DNA of 52,153 nucleotides, taken from NCBI GenBank assembly GCA_900469955.1, contig UBYX01000043.1, positions 1 to 52,153 on the forward strand. The letters are read 5' to 3'. Source of the stretch: Hyphomicrobiales bacterium (GTDB lineage: Bacteria > Pseudomonadota > Alphaproteobacteria > Rhizobiales > Rhizobiaceae). Position 1 is the first letter of the stretch. Each line of letters starts with the position of its first letter. Shown in pieces: positions 1-8,020 of the stretch. Made by a program: the position numbers and the translations under genes. A model generated the notes under the pieces. It did not search any database, was not told the origin of the DNA, and was given only the letters and a program-made list of their open reading frames with translations.

Positions 1-19
1 GGGTTTGTCAGCAGTCTGA

Positions 20-45
20 CGCCGGCCCCAGGCCGGCGTTTTTTT
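20..45 (+). terminator. Rho-independent terminator of an upstream gene
   Basis: An 8-bp perfect GC stem (CGCCGGCC at 20-27, GGCCGGCG at 31-38) with a 3-nt loop is followed directly by a run of seven T. The T-run is on the plus strand, so it ends a plus-strand gene lying before the window. It also separates that gene from the convergent TetR gene. Confidence 0.85.
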
Positions 46-70
46 CGTTCTGCGGAAAGACATTCGACTG

Positions 71-715
71 TCAGTCGGCCCGGATCCGCAATCCGTCCAT
101 GTAGAGCTGTTCCAGAAACCGGGCAGCGTCCTCGAAACGCCCCTCGCCCGCTGATTCCTGACCGAGCACCGCGCGGACCTGGACGTCGAAATCCGCATAA
201 TGCTGCGTCGTCGCCCAGATCGAGAAGATCAGGTGATAGGGATCGCATCCGGTAATCTTGCCGGCCCGCGCCCAGGCGCGGATGACCTCCGCCTTCTCGT
301 CTACGAGTTCCTTGAGCGGCCCCTTCAGCTCGTCCTCGATATGCGGCGCACCCTGCAGGATTTCGTTTGCGAAGAGCCGGCTCTCGCGGGGGAAATCGCG
401 GGCCATCTCAAGCTTTCGGCGGATATAGGAGCGGATTTCCGCTTCGGGATCGCCCTCGGCATCGAAGGCGCGCAGCGGCTCCAGCCAGGTGAACAGCACC
501 CGGTCGATGAGCTGGCGGTGGATCGCCTCCTTGGTGCGGAAATAATAAAGGAGGTTCGGTTTCGACATCCCCGCCGCCTCGGCGATCTGGTCGATGGTCG
601 AGCCCCGGAAACCACTGGAAGAAAAAACGTCGAGCGCCGCTTCGAGGATACGCTCCTCCTTCTCCTCCTGGATGCGCGTGCGCCGCTGCGTCTTTGCAGC
701 CCTCGGAATGGCCAT
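71..715 (-). CDS. TetR family regulator, RutR-like (pyrimidine catabolism repressor)
   Basis: A 214-residue TetR-family repressor. The N-terminal helix-turn-helix is clear (STIDQIAEAAG then MSKPNLLYYF), and the C-terminal half resembles the YcdC/RutR ligand-binding domain, in which known members bind uracil. The frame is open to 817, but I chose the ATG at 713-715. It has an AGGGAGG ribosome site just upstream, the protein then begins MAIPRAAKTQRRTR, and the longer start would lie on the operator at 810-825. The gene is divergent from a pyrimidine/hydantoin catabolic operon, the usual arrangement for a local repressor. The family call is firm; the ligand and RutR-like role are inferred from context and the operator. 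Confidence 0.85.
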   Translation of the reverse strand: MAIPRAAKTQRRTRIQEEKEERILEAALDVFSSSGFRGSTIDQIAEAAGMSKPNLLYYFRTKEAIHRQLIDRVLFTWLEPLRAFDAEGDPEAEIRSYIRRKLEMARDFPRESRLFANEILQGAPHIEDELKGPLKELVDEKAEVIRAWARAGKITGCDPYHLIFSIWATTQHYADFDVQVRAVLGQESAGEGRFEDAARFLEQLYMDGLRIRAD

Positions 716-809
716 CCGTTCCCTCCCTTGTCCGCTTCGCTCGCCGATCACGATTTCTCTGGATTTTTGCTGATTTTCGGCTTGAGTGATGCTGCGGAAA
801 TTGTAATGT

Positions 810-825
810 TTTACCAATCGGTCAA
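810..825. promoter_or_regulatory. RutR-type operator in the divergent promoter
   Basis: The plus strand reads TTTACCAATCGGTCAA; its complement is TTGACCGATTGGTAAA. The known E. coli RutR consensus is TTGACCA-NN-TGGTCAA, so this 16-mer has one mismatch in each arm with the right spacing. It lies between the TetR gene (start 715) and the amidohydrolase gene (start 955), where binding could control both. The match is seen directly; binding is inference. Confidence 0.6.
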
Positions 826-954
826 ATTATCGGCGACAAGCAAAACAAAGGCAATGCCGATCTTCGAACGCAATGCGCACGAAGGACCGCGGGAACGAAA
901 AAAGCATGCCGTCCGCTCCAAGATGGATGGGTGAAAACAGGTGAGGACAATGTG

Positions 955-2208
955 ATGGTGGCAGCACCAGGCGAGAACTTGCGCATCAACGGCGACCGTC
1001 TCTGGGACATGCTGATGGAGATGGCGAAGATCGGCCCCGGGATTGCCGGCGGCAACAATCGCCAGACCCTGACGGACGCCGACAAGGAGGGCCGCGATCT
1101 CTTCAAGAGGTGGTGCGACGAAGCAGGGCTGACACTCGGCGTCGACAGAATGGGCACGATGTTCGCCACCCGCGCCGGCACCGATCCCGACGCCCTGCCC
1201 GTCTATGTCGGCTCTCACCTCGACACCCAGCCGACCGGCGGCAAATATGACGGCGTGCTCGGCGTGCTCGGCGCACTCGAAGTGGTGCGCACCATGAACG
1301 ACCTGGACATCAGGACGAAACATCCGATCGTCGTGACTAATTGGACCAACGAGGAAGGTGCGCGCTTCGCGCCGGCCATGCTGGCTTCCGGCGTCTTTGC
1401 CGGCGCACATTCGATCGATTACGCCTATTCCCGCAAGGATCCGGAAGGCAAAACCTTCGGCGAGGAATTGAAGCGCATCGGCTGGGCGGGCGACGAAGAG
1501 GTCGGCACCAGAAAGATGTACGCCTATTTCGAATACCACATCGAGCAGGGGCCGATCCTGGAGGCCGAGAACAAGCAGATCGGCGTCGTCACCCACTGTC
1601 AGGGCCTCTGGTGGCTGGAATTCACGCTGACCGGCCGGGAAGCCCATACCGGCTCGACGCCGATGAATATGCGTGTCAATGCGGGGCTCGCCATGGGCCG
1701 CATCTTCGAAATGGTGCAGGACGTGGCGATGAGCGAGCAGCCGGGCGCCGTCGGCGGCGTCGGCCAGGTCTTCTTCTCGCCGAATTCGCGCAACGTCCTG
1801 CCGGGCAAAGTGGTCTTCACCATCGACATTCGCACTCCGAGCCAGGAAAAGCTCGACCGGATGCGGGCAAAGATCGAGGCCGAGGCGGCGAAGATCTGCG
1901 AAAAACTCGGCGTCGGCTGTTCCGTCGAGGCCGTCGGCCATTTCGATCCGGTAACCTTCGACCCGGTGCTCGTCGGACGTGTCCGTGACGCGGCAGAGAA
2001 GCTCGGCTACAGCCACATGAACATCATTTCGGGCGCTGGCCATGACGCCTGCTGGGCGTCCAAGGTTGCGCCCGCAACGATGATCATGTGCCCCTGCGTC
2101 GGCGGCCTCTCCCACAACGAGGCAGAAGACATTTCCAAGGAATGGGCCGCCGCCGGCGCCGACGTTCTGTTCCACGCCGTGCTGGAGACGGCGGAGATCG
2201 TGGAGTAA
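955..2208 (+). CDS. Zn-dependent N-carbamoyl-amino-acid amidohydrolase / beta-ureidopropionase
   Basis: A 417-residue cytosolic M20-family hydrolase of the hydantoinase/carbamoylase class. It should hydrolyse N-carbamoyl-beta-alanine (or another N-carbamoyl amino acid) to the amino acid, CO2 and ammonia, the last step of reductive pyrimidine breakdown. Visible motifs are the metal-binding SHLDTQPTGGKYDG (H88 and D90), NEEGARF with the catalytic Glu pair, the lid-domain segment GREAHTGSTPM, and the final GAGHDACW and LSHNEAE metal/substrate motifs. The frame opens at a GTG at 931, but the ATG at 955 has an AGGTGAGG ribosome site at good spacing. It leads the operon with the dihydropyrimidinase and the ABC importer, behind a RutR-type operator. 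Exact substrate (beta-ureidopropionate versus L-carbamoyl amino acids) cannot be told from sequence. Confidence 0.9.
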   Translation: MVAAPGENLRINGDRLWDMLMEMAKIGPGIAGGNNRQTLTDADKEGRDLFKRWCDEAGLTLGVDRMGTMFATRAGTDPDALPVYVGSHLDTQPTGGKYDGVLGVLGALEVVRTMNDLDIRTKHPIVVTNWTNEEGARFAPAMLASGVFAGAHSIDYAYSRKDPEGKTFGEELKRIGWAGDEEVGTRKMYAYFEYHIEQGPILEAENKQIGVVTHCQGLWWLEFTLTGREAHTGSTPMNMRVNAGLAMGRIFEMVQDVAMSEQPGAVGGVGQVFFSPNSRNVLPGKVVFTIDIRTPSQEKLDRMRAKIEAEAAKICEKLGVGCSVEAVGHFDPVTFDPVLVGRVRDAAEKLGYSHMNIISGAGHDACWASKVAPATMIMCPCVGGLSHNEAEDISKEWAAAGADVLFHAVLETAEIVE

Positions 2209-2241
2209 GATTACGGACGTTATTGGAACAGGAAACGGACC

Positions 2242-2454
2242 ATGGGACGACCGAGGGAAATTTCAGCGGAAGAACGGGCCGAACTGATCCGCCAAGGCTA
2301 TCGCCCGATCGAGATCTGGGTGCCGGACACGACGAGTGAAGCTTATCGGAAGGAGGCCGCCCGGCAGGCACGCGCCGCCGTAGAGGCCGACCGGCAGGCT
2401 GGCATCGCGGAGCTTGTCGATGAAAATGCCGCCGAGGACTGGGATAAGTTGTGA
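2242..2454 (+). CDS. MazE-like antitoxin (DUF3018 family)
   Basis: A 70-residue acidic protein of the DUF3018/MazE-like antitoxin type. It opens with MGRPREISAEERAELIRQGYR, a segment typical of that family, and ends in a charged, Ala-rich helical tail (EAARQARAAVEADRQ) that would wrap the toxin. Start is the ATG at 2242. The stop overlaps the toxin start by 4 nt (GTGA at 2451-2454), the coupling usual for toxin-antitoxin pairs. It would neutralise the neighbouring MazF-like ribonuclease and probably autoregulate the pair. The unusual point is position: it sits inside a catabolic operon. Confidence 0.8.
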   Translation: MGRPREISAEERAELIRQGYRPIEIWVPDTTSEAYRKEAARQARAAVEADRQAGIAELVDENAAEDWDKL

Positions 2455-2813
2455 AGTTCAGGCGGGGCGATATGGTCACAGCGGCATTCCAAGGCGATCT
2501 AGGCAAGCCGAGGCCTGCCGTCATTCTCCATGCCGAGGAATTTATCGAAGATCACGTCACTCTTCTGTTGTGTCCGCTTACCACGTTTCTCGCCGACTCT
2601 CCCATTTTTCGACCGACGATCATTCCTTCAGAAGACAACGGGCTGCAAACGACATCCCAGATCATGGTCGACAAAATGACCCATCTCCGGAAGTCCGCCA
2701 TAAGCCAGATCATCGGCCATCTGAATGAGGACGAAATGCAACGACTTGAGACCGCCGTCATCGCCATCACCGGTTTGCGGCAGTCCTTGCTGCCGATAAC
2801 CAGGATCCAATAA
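2451..2813 (+). CDS. MazF/PemK-family toxin (predicted mRNA interferase)
   Basis: A 120-residue protein of the PemK/MazF family, the expected size for the fold. Recognisable parts are the N-terminal RRGDMVTAAFQGDLGKPRPAVIL beta-strand region, with the GxxRPAVIL-type motif, and the segment QIMVDKMTHLRKSAI, which carries the Asp and the basic pair near the usual active site. The start is a GTG at 2451 overlapping the antitoxin stop, so translation is probably coupled. Known relatives cut single-stranded mRNA at short motifs; the target here is unknown. Only 15 nt separate its stop from the dihydropyrimidinase start at 2829, so it is likely carried on the pyrimidine operon transcript. Confidence 0.82.
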   Translation: MKFRRGDMVTAAFQGDLGKPRPAVILHAEEFIEDHVTLLLCPLTTFLADSPIFRPTIIPSEDNGLQTTSQIMVDKMTHLRKSAISQIIGHLNEDEMQRLETAVIAITGLRQSLLPITRIQ

Positions 2814-2828
2814 TCAGGAACGAAAACC

Positions 2829-4283
2829 ATGACCACAGTCATCAAGGGTGGAACCATCGTCACCGCCGACCTGACCTACAAGGCGGATGTAAAGATCGAC
2901 GGCGGCAGGATCGTCGAGATCGGCCCGAATCTTTCGGGCGACACCACGTTGGATGCTGCAGGCTGCTACGTCATGCCGGGCGGCATCGATCCGCATGTGC
3001 ATCTGGAAATGCCTTTCATGGGAACCTACTCCTCCGACGATTTCGAGAGCGGCACGCGCGCTGCCCTTGCCGGCGGCACGACCATGGTGGTGGATTTCTG
3101 CCTTCCCGAGCCCGGTCAGTCGCTGCTCGATGCGCTGAAGCGCTGGGACAACAAGGCGACCCGCGCCAATTGCGACTACTCTTTCCATATGTCGGTCACC
3201 TGGTGGGGCGAGCAGGTCTTCAACGAGATGAAGGCCGTCGTGCTGCATCACGGCATTAACACCTTCAAGCATTTCATGGCCTACAAGGGCGCGCTGATGG
3301 TGAACGACGACGAGATGTTCGCCTCCTTCCAGCGTTGCGCCGAGCTTGGCGCCCTGCCCCTCGTGCACGCGGAAAACGGCGACGTGGTTGCCGCCATGCA
3401 GCAAAAGCTGATGGATGAAGGCAACAACGGCCCCGAGGCGCACGCCTATTCCAGGCCGGCCTCCGTCGAAGGCGAAGCGACCAACCGCGCCATCATCATC
3501 GCCGACATGGCGGGCGTACCGCTCTATGTGGTGCATACCTCCTGCGAACAGGCGCATGAAGCGATCCGCCGGGCGCGTCAGAACGGCATGCGCGTTTACG
3601 GCGAGCCGCTGATCCAGCACCTGACGCTCGATGAGAGCGAATATTTCAACAAGGACTGGGACCATGCCGCGCGCCGCGTCATGTCGCCGCCCTTCCGCAA
3701 CAAGCAGCATCAGGATTCGCTTTGGGCCGGCCTCGCCTCCGGCTCGTTGCAGGTGGTGGCCACCGACCATTGCGCCTTCACGACCGACCAGAAGCGGACC
3801 GGCGTCGGCGATTTCAGAAAAATCCCGAACGGCACCGGCGGGCTCGAGGATCGCATGCCGATGCTCTGGACCTATGGTGTCGCCACCGGCCGCATTACCA
3901 TGAACGAGTTCGTGGCCGTCACCTCCACCAACATCGCCAAGATCCTCAACATCTATCCGAGGAAGGGCGCGATCCTACCCGGCGCCGATGCGGATATCGT
4001 CGTCTGGGACCCCAAGCGCTCCAAGACGATTTCGGCCGGAAACCAGCAATCGGCGATCGATTACAACGTCTTTGAGGGCAAGCAGGTAACGGGCTTGCCG
4101 CGTTATACGTTGACCCGCGGCGTGGTCGCCATCGAGGAGGCTACGGTCAAGACCCAGGAAGGGCATGGCCAGTTTGTCAAGCGCGAACCGTTCCAGGCCG
4201 TCAACAAGGCTTTGTCCACCTGGAAGGAACTGACCGCGCCACGCAAGGTGGAACGGTCAGGCATTCCGGCAAGCGGGGTGTGA
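2829..4283 (+). CDS. hydA: Dihydropyrimidinase / D-hydantoinase
   Basis: A 484-residue amidohydrolase-superfamily enzyme that opens dihydrouracil/dihydrothymine (and hydantoins) to N-carbamoyl amino acids, the step before the amidohydrolase at 955-2208. Family landmarks: GGIDPHVHLE with metal ligands H56 and H58, FMAYKG with the lysine that is carbamylated in this family (about K153), LVHAENGD and VVHTSCEQAH metal-His motifs, and ATDHCAF with the catalytic Asp. Length is normal for the family. The ATG at 2829 follows a short AGGAACGAAAACC leader. It sits 15 nt after the MazF-like toxin gene and is followed by a RIME-like palindrome that may stabilise or end the transcript. Confidence 0.93.
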   Translation: MTTVIKGGTIVTADLTYKADVKIDGGRIVEIGPNLSGDTTLDAAGCYVMPGGIDPHVHLEMPFMGTYSSDDFESGTRAALAGGTTMVVDFCLPEPGQSLLDALKRWDNKATRANCDYSFHMSVTWWGEQVFNEMKAVVLHHGINTFKHFMAYKGALMVNDDEMFASFQRCAELGALPLVHAENGDVVAAMQQKLMDEGNNGPEAHAYSRPASVEGEATNRAIIIADMAGVPLYVVHTSCEQAHEAIRRARQNGMRVYGEPLIQHLTLDESEYFNKDWDHAARRVMSPPFRNKQHQDSLWAGLASGSLQVVATDHCAFTTDQKRTGVGDFRKIPNGTGGLEDRMPMLWTYGVATGRITMNEFVAVTSTNIAKILNIYPRKGAILPGADADIVVWDPKRSKTISAGNQQSAIDYNVFEGKQVTGLPRYTLTRGVVAIEEATVKTQEGHGQFVKREPFQAVNKALSTWKELTAPRKVERSGIPASGV

Positions 4284-4312
4284 CGGTGAAGGGGACGCCG
4301 CTGAACCAGAAT

Positions 4313-4360
4313 ACCCTCCTTTGTCCTGTCGGACATCTCCCCCTCAATGGGGGAAATCGG
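4313..4360. repeat. RIME-like intergenic palindromic element, diverged copy
   Basis: The segment carries TTTGTCCTGTCGGACATCTC followed by CCCCTCAATGGGGG, matching with several changes the two copies at 5741-5786 and 5879-5924. It lies between the convergent dihydropyrimidinase and cupin genes. Elements of this type (Rhizobium-specific intergenic mosaic elements) are known from rhizobial genomes. Here it could act as a 3'-end hairpin for both transcripts. Confidence 0.7.
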
Positions 4361-4387
4361 AGAGCGGCAAGGAGCTGCTCTCCGCAA

Positions 4388-4801
4388 TCAAGCCGGCACC
4401 AGCCCATCCAGCTCCGGCAGAAGCACGACGCTTTCCTGCTCTTTGGGATCGGTGCGGGCGATGACCGCCGTGCAGGGGGTGCTGGAAAGATTGGCCGGCA
4501 GGTGCGGCACGCCGGCCGGGATGTACATCAGTTCGCCCGCATGCAGCACGACATGGTTCTCCAGCCGGTCTCCGTACCAGGTATGCGCCGAACCGGAGAG
4601 CATGTAGATCGCCGTTTCGTGCGATTCGTGCAGATGGGCCTTCGCCCTCACGCCCGGCGGAATGGTGAGCAGATGCATGCAAATGCCTTTGGCTCCGACG
4701 GTCTCGGTCGCGATGCCCTGAAAATAGCTGAGCCCCTGCTTTCCGTCATAGGTTGCGGCGGGTTTCACGATGCGGCAGGTGGATTTTGAGACGGTATCCA
4801 T
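4388..4801 (-). CDS. Cupin-domain protein
   Basis: A 137-residue single-domain cupin. Motif 1 is visible as AHLHESHETAIYMLSG (metal-binding His/His/Glu) and motif 2 as HAGELMYIPAGVPHLP (second His near the end). Such small cytosolic cupins may be isomerases, dioxygenases or binding proteins, and the sequence does not decide which. The frame is open to 4876. I chose the ATG at 4799-4801 because a GGAGG site lies 9 nt upstream; the ATG at 4805-4807 is only about 3 nt from it. It is convergent with the dihydropyrimidinase gene and divergent from the ABC importer genes. No specific function can be assigned. Confidence 0.75.
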   Translation of the reverse strand: MDTVSKSTCRIVKPAATYDGKQGLSYFQGIATETVGAKGICMHLLTIPPGVRAKAHLHESHETAIYMLSGSAHTWYGDRLENHVVLHAGELMYIPAGVPHLPANLSSTPCTAVIARTDPKEQESVVLLPELDGLVPA

Positions 4802-4928
4802 GGCCATTTTCCTCCGGTGCACAGGATTGTTTTGCACCATACCATGATCCGGTGGCTTTTGGTGACAGGCCTCCATCCCGGAACACGCCCGGCCTTCCAG
4901 ACGATATCCAGCATGGACCTTATTGCCA

Positions 4929-5720
4929 ATGTCAGTGACCCCTCCCTCCGTCGTATCCGCCAGAAAGCTCGGTCTGACCTTTCAGACCGGTGACGGTCCC
5001 GTCCATGCGCTCTCGAATGTCGATCTGGAGGTCAGGAAGGGCGATTTCGTCTCCTTCATCGGGCCGTCCGGCTGCGGCAAGACCACGTTCCTGCGGGTCA
5101 TCGCCGATCTGGAAAAAAACACCGACGGCGAAATCACCGTCAACGGCATGACGCCGGAGGAGGCGCGCAAATCCCGTTCCTACGGTTACGTCTTCCAGGC
5201 ACCGGCCCTTTATCCCTGGCGGACGATCGAAAAGAACGTCGCCCTGCCACTGGAGATCATGGGGCATTCGGCGGCCGAGCGTGCAAAGCGTATCGAACGC
5301 ACGCTCGATCTCGTCAACCTGTCGGGCTTCGGCAAGAAATATCCCTGGCAGCTTTCCGGCGGCATGCAGCAGCGCGCCTCGATCGCCCGTGCGCTCGCCT
5401 TCGATGCCGATCTTCTGCTGATGGACGAACCATTCGGCGCCCTGGACGAGATCGTCCGCGACCATCTGAACGCACAGCTTCTGAAGCTCTGGGCGCGGAC
5501 CGAAAAGACCATCTGTTTCGTAACCCACTCCATTCCGGAAGCCGTCTATCTGTCGACGAGGATCGTCGTCATGTCACCCCGCCCCGGCCGCGTGACCGAC
5601 GTCATCGAATCCACTTTGCCAAAGGAAAGACCGCTCGAAATCCGCGAGACGCCGGAATTCCTGGAGATCGCGCATAGAGTGCGCGAAGGCTTGAGAGCGG
5701 GGCATAGCTATGAGGAGTGA
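4929..5720 (+). CDS. ABC transporter ATP-binding protein (nitrate/taurine/NMT1 type)
   Basis: A 263-residue ATPase of the SsuB/TauB/ThiZ-like class. It has Walker A GPSGCGKTT, a Q-loop at FQAPALYPWRT, signature LSGGMQQR, Walker B LLLMDEPFGALDE and the switch His in VTHSIPEA. It energises uptake by the two permeases that follow and the binding protein at 8021-8986. A TTG at 4923 is also in frame, but the ATG at 4929 is preferred; the ribosome site is weak. A pair of inverted RIME-like elements lies between this gene and the first permease. With neighbours for dihydropyrimidine hydrolysis, the likely cargo is a pyrimidine or related nitrogen compound, which is an inference from context. Confidence 0.88.
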   Translation: MSVTPPSVVSARKLGLTFQTGDGPVHALSNVDLEVRKGDFVSFIGPSGCGKTTFLRVIADLEKNTDGEITVNGMTPEEARKSRSYGYVFQAPALYPWRTIEKNVALPLEIMGHSAAERAKRIERTLDLVNLSGFGKKYPWQLSGGMQQRASIARALAFDADLLLMDEPFGALDEIVRDHLNAQLLKLWARTEKTICFVTHSIPEAVYLSTRIVVMSPRPGRVTDVIESTLPKERPLEIRETPEFLEIAHRVREGLRAGHSYEE

Positions 5721-5740
5721 GGCCTTGCGTTGCCAGGATA

Positions 5741-5786
5741 CCCCCCTCTGTCCTGCCGGACATCTCCCCCACAAGGGGGGAGATCG
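5741..5786. repeat. RIME-like palindromic element, left copy of a 46-bp inverted pair
   Basis: This 46-mer begins CCCCCCTCTGTCCTGCCGGA and contains the hairpin CTCCCCCACAAGGGGGGAG. Its exact reverse complement is at 5879-5924. Both copies sit between the ATPase gene and the permease gene of one operon, so the transcript could fold into a long hairpin with a 92-nt loop, or two small hairpins. Confidence 0.9.
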
Positions 5787-5878
5787 GAGGGTAGCGCGGT
5801 CTCGCCCTCAATCCAGAATAGAGATTGCCGCGCCTATAACCTATGAGCGGAATGTTTGGGGAAGCCGGTTCGTCTTGT

Positions 5879-5924
5879 CGATCTCCCCCCTTGTGGGGGA
5901 GATGTCCGGCAGGACAGAGGGGGG
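5879..5924. repeat. RIME-like palindromic element, right copy of the inverted pair
   Basis: Reverse complement of 5741-5786, identical over all 46 bases as read. It ends 33 nt before the permease start codon at 5958, close enough to affect translation or mRNA processing of the permease genes relative to the ATPase. Confidence 0.9.
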
Positions 5925-5957
5925 TGGCCACACCCCGCAGCGGACGAGGGCCATGGC

Positions 5958-6842
5958 ATGAAACCCGACTCCTTCACCCAGCGCGTCGTCCCCGTCCTCA
6001 CCATCCTCATCCTCATCGTCGCCGTCTGGTACGTCGCCGCCTATTTAATGAATGCGCCGTTCCAGCGCGATCTCGATCGGCGCGGCAATGTCACCTCGAC
6101 GGCAATGGAATTCATCAGCAAGACGATGGCCCAGCCGAAGCCGGTGCTGCCGGCACCGCATCAGGTGGCGCAGAACCTTTTCGAGAACACCTTCCTGCGC
6201 CGCGTCACGTCCAATCGCAGCCTTGTCTACCATGCCTGGGTGACGCTCTCCTCGACGGTCGCCGGCTTTACCATGGGCACGCTCCTCGGGATCCTGATCG
6301 CCGTCGGCATCGTGCATGTGAAGGCGCTCGACCGTAGCCTGATGCCCTGGATCATCGCTTCGCAGACCATTCCGATCCTGGCGATCGCCCCGATGGTGAT
6401 CGTGGTGCTCGCCGCGGTCAACATCACCGGCCTGCTCCCCAAGGCGCTGATCTCCACCTACCTCTCCTTCTTCCCGGTAGCCGTCGGCATGGTGAAGGGC
6501 CTGCGCTCGCCGGAATTGATTCAGCTCGACCTGATGCGGACCTATAATGCCAGCGCCGCCCAGACCTTCTGGAAGCTGCGCGTGCCGGCATCGATCCCCT
6601 TCCTCTTCACCTCCATGAAGGTGGCGATCGCCGCAAGCCTGGTCGGTGCGATCGTCGGCGAACTGCCAACCGGCGCGGTCGCCGGCATCGGCTCCAAGCT
6701 TTTGGCGGGTGCCTATTACAGCCAGACCATCGATATCTGGGCGGCGCTGATCGCCGGCTCCGTACTTGCCGCCCTCCTAGTCACGATCGTGGGGATCGTC
6801 GCCAGGATCGTTGATCGCTCCATGGGCGGGAGGCCGGCATGA
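5958..6842 (+). CDS. ABC transporter permease (NMT1-type importer)
   Basis: A 294-residue inner-membrane permease of the binding-protein-dependent (SsuC/TauC-like) family. It has an N-terminal hydrophobic segment (VVPVLTILILIVAVWYVAAYL) and several further membrane helices. The cytoplasmic EAA-like coupling region is TYNASAAQTFWKLRVPASIPFLF. The frame is open upstream through a RIME element, but the ATG at 5958 with GAGGG about 8 nt before it gives a natural start (MKPDSFTQRVV). Its stop overlaps the next permease start by 4 nt (ATGA at 6839-6842), so the two are translationally coupled and probably form a heterodimer. Confidence 0.87.
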   Translation: MKPDSFTQRVVPVLTILILIVAVWYVAAYLMNAPFQRDLDRRGNVTSTAMEFISKTMAQPKPVLPAPHQVAQNLFENTFLRRVTSNRSLVYHAWVTLSSTVAGFTMGTLLGILIAVGIVHVKALDRSLMPWIIASQTIPILAIAPMVIVVLAAVNITGLLPKALISTYLSFFPVAVGMVKGLRSPELIQLDLMRTYNASAAQTFWKLRVPASIPFLFTSMKVAIAASLVGAIVGELPTGAVAGIGSKLLAGAYYSQTIDIWAALIAGSVLAALLVTIVGIVARIVDRSMGGRPA

Positions 6843-7966
6843 GGCGGTTGAAGCGCAATTGGCAGCCGCTGCTGGCGAGCACCCTGACGGCGATTTCGGC
6901 CGCGTGGCTGCCCCTCACCCAGCCCGGCGCACCGGTTCCCATACAAGGCATGACGATTGCCCTCCTGCTCCTTGCAGCAGCGCTCAACGTCATCCTGACG
7001 CTGGAGGATCGGGGCCACGCGATACGCGCCGGTGTTCTTTTCATCGGAGCGCATATTCCCGCCGGCATGCTGCTTTCGGGGCTGGATGGAAATGAGGGGC
7101 AGATGTCGGCCTCCTTTTTCCTGATGATCACCGCAAGCTGGCTCCTCGCCTGGGGCACGGTTTCCGAACTCGCGCAGATCGAGCCCCGGTCTTCCGCCGC
7201 CCGCTCCTTCCTGCGCCTGCTGATCCCGGCGATCTTCGGCGTCTGGATCCTGATCCTCTGGGAAGCCGTCACCCGAGGGGCCGGAATCCCCTTCATCCTG
7301 CTTCCGCCACCCTCCGCGATCGGTGCAAGGATTGCGGGCTCCATCGCAACGCTCTGGGCCGATGTCCAGCAGACCATCTTCAAGGCCGTCCTGTTCGGTT
7401 ATGTGGTCGGCTGCGCATCCGGTTTCGCCGTCGCGATCCTCGCCGACCGCTTCGCCTTCCTGCGCCGCGGCCTCATCCCGATCGGCAACATGGTCTCGGC
7501 GCTGCCGATCATCGGCGTCGCGCCGATCATGGTCATGTGGTTCGGTTTCGACTGGCAGTCCAAGGCGGCGGTCGTCATCATCATGACCTTCTTCCCGATG
7601 CTGGTGAACACGGTGGCGGGGCTTGCCACGGCGGGCACCATGGAGCGGGACCTGATGCGCTCCTACGCATCCGACTATTGGCAGACGCTGATCAAGCTGC
7701 GGCTGCCGGCCGCCATGCCCTTCATCTTCAACGCGCTGAAGATCAACTCGACCCTGGCGCTGATCGGCGCGATCGTCGCCGAGTTCTTCGGCACGCCGAT
7801 CGTCGGCATGGGTTTTCGCATCTCAACCGAGATCGGCCGCATGAATGTCGATATGGTCTGGGCCGAAATCGCTGTTGCAGCGCTCATCGGTTCGGTTTTT
7901 TATGGCGTCGTGGCGCTTGTCGAGAGGGCGACGACATTCTGGCATCCGTCTAACCGTGGTGGCTAG
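6839..7966 (+). CDS. ABC transporter permease with N-terminal membrane extension
   Basis: A 375-residue permease, partner of the one at 5958-6842. Residues from about 120 onward form the usual permease domain, with the coupling motif SYASDYWQTLIKLRLPAAMPF. The first 110 or so residues are an extra hydrophobic region (several predicted helices, for example IALLLLAAALNVILTL), making it longer than a typical SsuC-type permease of 250-300 residues. It starts within the stop of the preceding gene. The second half shares the family fold with its partner but little residue identity by eye. Confidence 0.86.
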   Translation: MRRLKRNWQPLLASTLTAISAAWLPLTQPGAPVPIQGMTIALLLLAAALNVILTLEDRGHAIRAGVLFIGAHIPAGMLLSGLDGNEGQMSASFFLMITASWLLAWGTVSELAQIEPRSSAARSFLRLLIPAIFGVWILILWEAVTRGAGIPFILLPPPSAIGARIAGSIATLWADVQQTIFKAVLFGYVVGCASGFAVAILADRFAFLRRGLIPIGNMVSALPIIGVAPIMVMWFGFDWQSKAAVVIIMTFFPMLVNTVAGLATAGTMERDLMRSYASDYWQTLIKLRLPAAMPFIFNALKINSTLALIGAIVAEFFGTPIVGMGFRISTEIGRMNVDMVWAEIAVAALIGSVFYGVVALVERATTFWHPSNRGG

Positions 7967-8020
7967 ACGCTGATATCCGGCTCGGGCCAACGGGGCCGGC
8001 AAACACAGAGGGAAACGACA

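Noticed and set aside
811..2175. A 454-residue minus-strand open frame opposite the amidohydrolase
   Set aside because: It has no recognisable motif, and the plus-strand enzyme has all metal-site motifs and a ribosome site.
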